Part shown: one piece after another, positions 63,215-64,000 of the stretch
Position numbering within the stretch: position 1 is the stretch's first letter
Layout: every line of letters starts with the position of its first letter
Origin: Galbula dea
Taxonomy: Eukaryota; Chordata; Aves; Piciformes; Galbulidae
Length of the DNA stretch: 64,000 nt
Reading direction: 5' to 3'
NCBI GenBank assembly: GCA_013399015.1
Contig: VWZX01002946.1
Coordinates: 62,001 to 126,000 of the forward strand
Program-made: the position numbers and the translations under genes
Notes under the pieces: generated by a model
Told to the model about the DNA's origin: nothing
Databases searched by the model: none
What the model saw: only the letters and a program-made list of their open reading frames with translations

Positions 63215-64000
63215 TTAAGCCCAGGTTGGAAGGGACATCTAGCTCCAACCCCTGCCATGGACAGGAATGCCACCCACTAGACCAGGTTACCCAGGACCAC
63301 ATCCAACCTGTCCTTGAACACTGCCAGGGATGGGGCATCCACAACCTCTCAGGGCAACCTGTTCCAATGCCTCACTACCCTCTGGGTAAAGAAATTTTTC
63401 CTAAAGTCCAATCTAAATCTTCCCTCCTTCAGTTTGAAAACATTTCCCCTTGTCCTATTACTTTTTACTTGGTTAAAGAGTCTCTCTCCCCCTGTTTTAT
63501 TGGCCCCTTTAAGGTGTTGGAAGGCCACTATAAGGTGCTCCCAAAGCCTTCTCTTCTCCAGGCTGAACAATCCCAACTCTCTCAGCCTGTCTTCACAGGG
63601 GAGGTGCTCCAGCCCTATAATCATTTTTGTAACCCTCCTATTGACCTACTCTAAAAGGTCCACATCTTTGTTATGCTGAGGACCCCAGAACTGGATGCAG
63701 TACTCCAGGTGTGGTCTCACAAGGGCAGAATAGAGAGGCAGAATCACCTCCCTTGACCTGCTGATCATGCCTTTCATGATGCAGACCAGGATACGGTTAG
63801 TTTTCTGGGCTGTAAGTGCACATTTCTGGCTCCTACCCAGCTTTTCATCCACCATGACCTCCAAGTCCTTGTCCACAGGGCTGCTCTCAATGACTTCATC
63901 TCCTAGACTGTACTCATGCCTAGGATTGCCCTGACCCAAGTGCAAGACCTTACACCTGGACTTGTTGAATCTTGTATGGTTCTCATGGACCCACTTTTCA
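63215..64000 (-). mobile_element. CR1 LINE, minus strand, running off the window
   Basis: The copy begins (3' side) at 'gcccaggttggaaggg' near 63222 and continues to the window edge at the ORF2 block encoding RFNKSRCKVLHLG. Minus-strand order is KVLHLGQGN, SPVDKDLEVMVDEKL, CALTAQKTNRIL, SRSREVILPLYSALVRPHLE, VTKMIIGLEHLPCEDRLREL, GLFSLEKRRL, RTRGNVFKLKEGR and HWNRLP. The whole stretch is in one frame, broken only by TAG at 63646-63648 and TGA at 63349-63351. The octamer tail is missing. The 5' portion, possibly with the reverse-transcriptase core, lies beyond 64000. Confidence 0.93.
63349..63945 (-). pseudogene. CR1 ORF2 C-terminal half with one internal nonsense codon
   Basis: Two open blocks, 63646-63945 and 63349-63624, are in the same frame. 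They are separated only by TAG at 63646-63648 (inside the LLEQVQRRATKM-type block; most relatives have a glutamine or arginine codon there) and a short link. The lower block ends at TGA 63349-63351 directly after WNRLP, where relatives continue with R/E-EVV. The frame also continues upstream beyond 63945 to the window end. Two point changes in about 220 codons and no frameshift suggest a fairly young insertion. Confidence 0.85.

Noticed and set aside
63226..63679. Two plus-strand open frames of 121-142 codons
   Set aside because: They are antisense shadows of the minus-strand CR1 ORF2.
1..64000. CRISPR-like, phage-like or operon-like organisation
   Set aside because: There are no regularly spaced identical repeats and no dense same-strand genes. 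The base composition and CR1 content show animal DNA.

Overview
The window looks like AT-rich avian nuclear DNA. It is either intergenic or deep within a large intron. The main evidence is a set of CR1 (chicken repeat 1) non-LTR retrotransposon fragments. Their reverse-transcriptase and C-terminal ORF2 motifs (GVPQGS, FADD, RTRGNG, WNRLPRE) and their ATTCTATG/ATTCTGTG octamer tails are typical of birds and, less likely here, of crocodilians and turtles. I recognise no host gene exon, rRNA, tRNA, CRISPR array or bacterial-type gene. The only reading frames that match a protein family I know are pieces of CR1 ORF2, and every such copy is 5'-truncated.

Layout. Bases 1-20494 are unique-looking AT-rich sequence with short simple repeats, several perfect hairpins (13.7 kb, 14.3 kb, 12.3 kb), a TAAT-rich block (5.2-5.5 kb) and a GC-richer island (16.5-16.9 kb). 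From 20.5 to 32.5 kb the CR1 copies are dense: 20.5 (+, old), 23.2 (-, old), 25.6 (+), 28.0 (+, youngest-looking, 222 open codons), 30.05 (+, remnant) and 31.2-32.5 (+, with reverse-transcriptase motifs and a 313-base N gap). A possible solo LTR lies at 23.68-24.33 kb. From 32.5 to 45 kb no dispersed repeat is recognised, but there is a compact cluster of TGACA motifs at 39.3 kb. CR1 copies return at 45.0 (+), 47.4 (-), 50.26 (-, trace), 53.8 (-), 54.56 (-) and 63.2 to the window edge (-). A minus-strand LTR-like segment with a CRE half-site, a TATA box and a polyadenylation signal in the right order sits near 61.97-62.64 kb.

Assembly quality matters here. The 31.6 kb gap is probably shorter than the missing sequence. 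A single N at 54978 separates two identical 230-base copies, which is almost certainly an unmerged contig overlap. Another single N lies at 62392 inside the LTR-like segment. No genes work together in this window. The content is mobile-element history plus possible, unproven regulatory DNA. I found no convincing new biological system.
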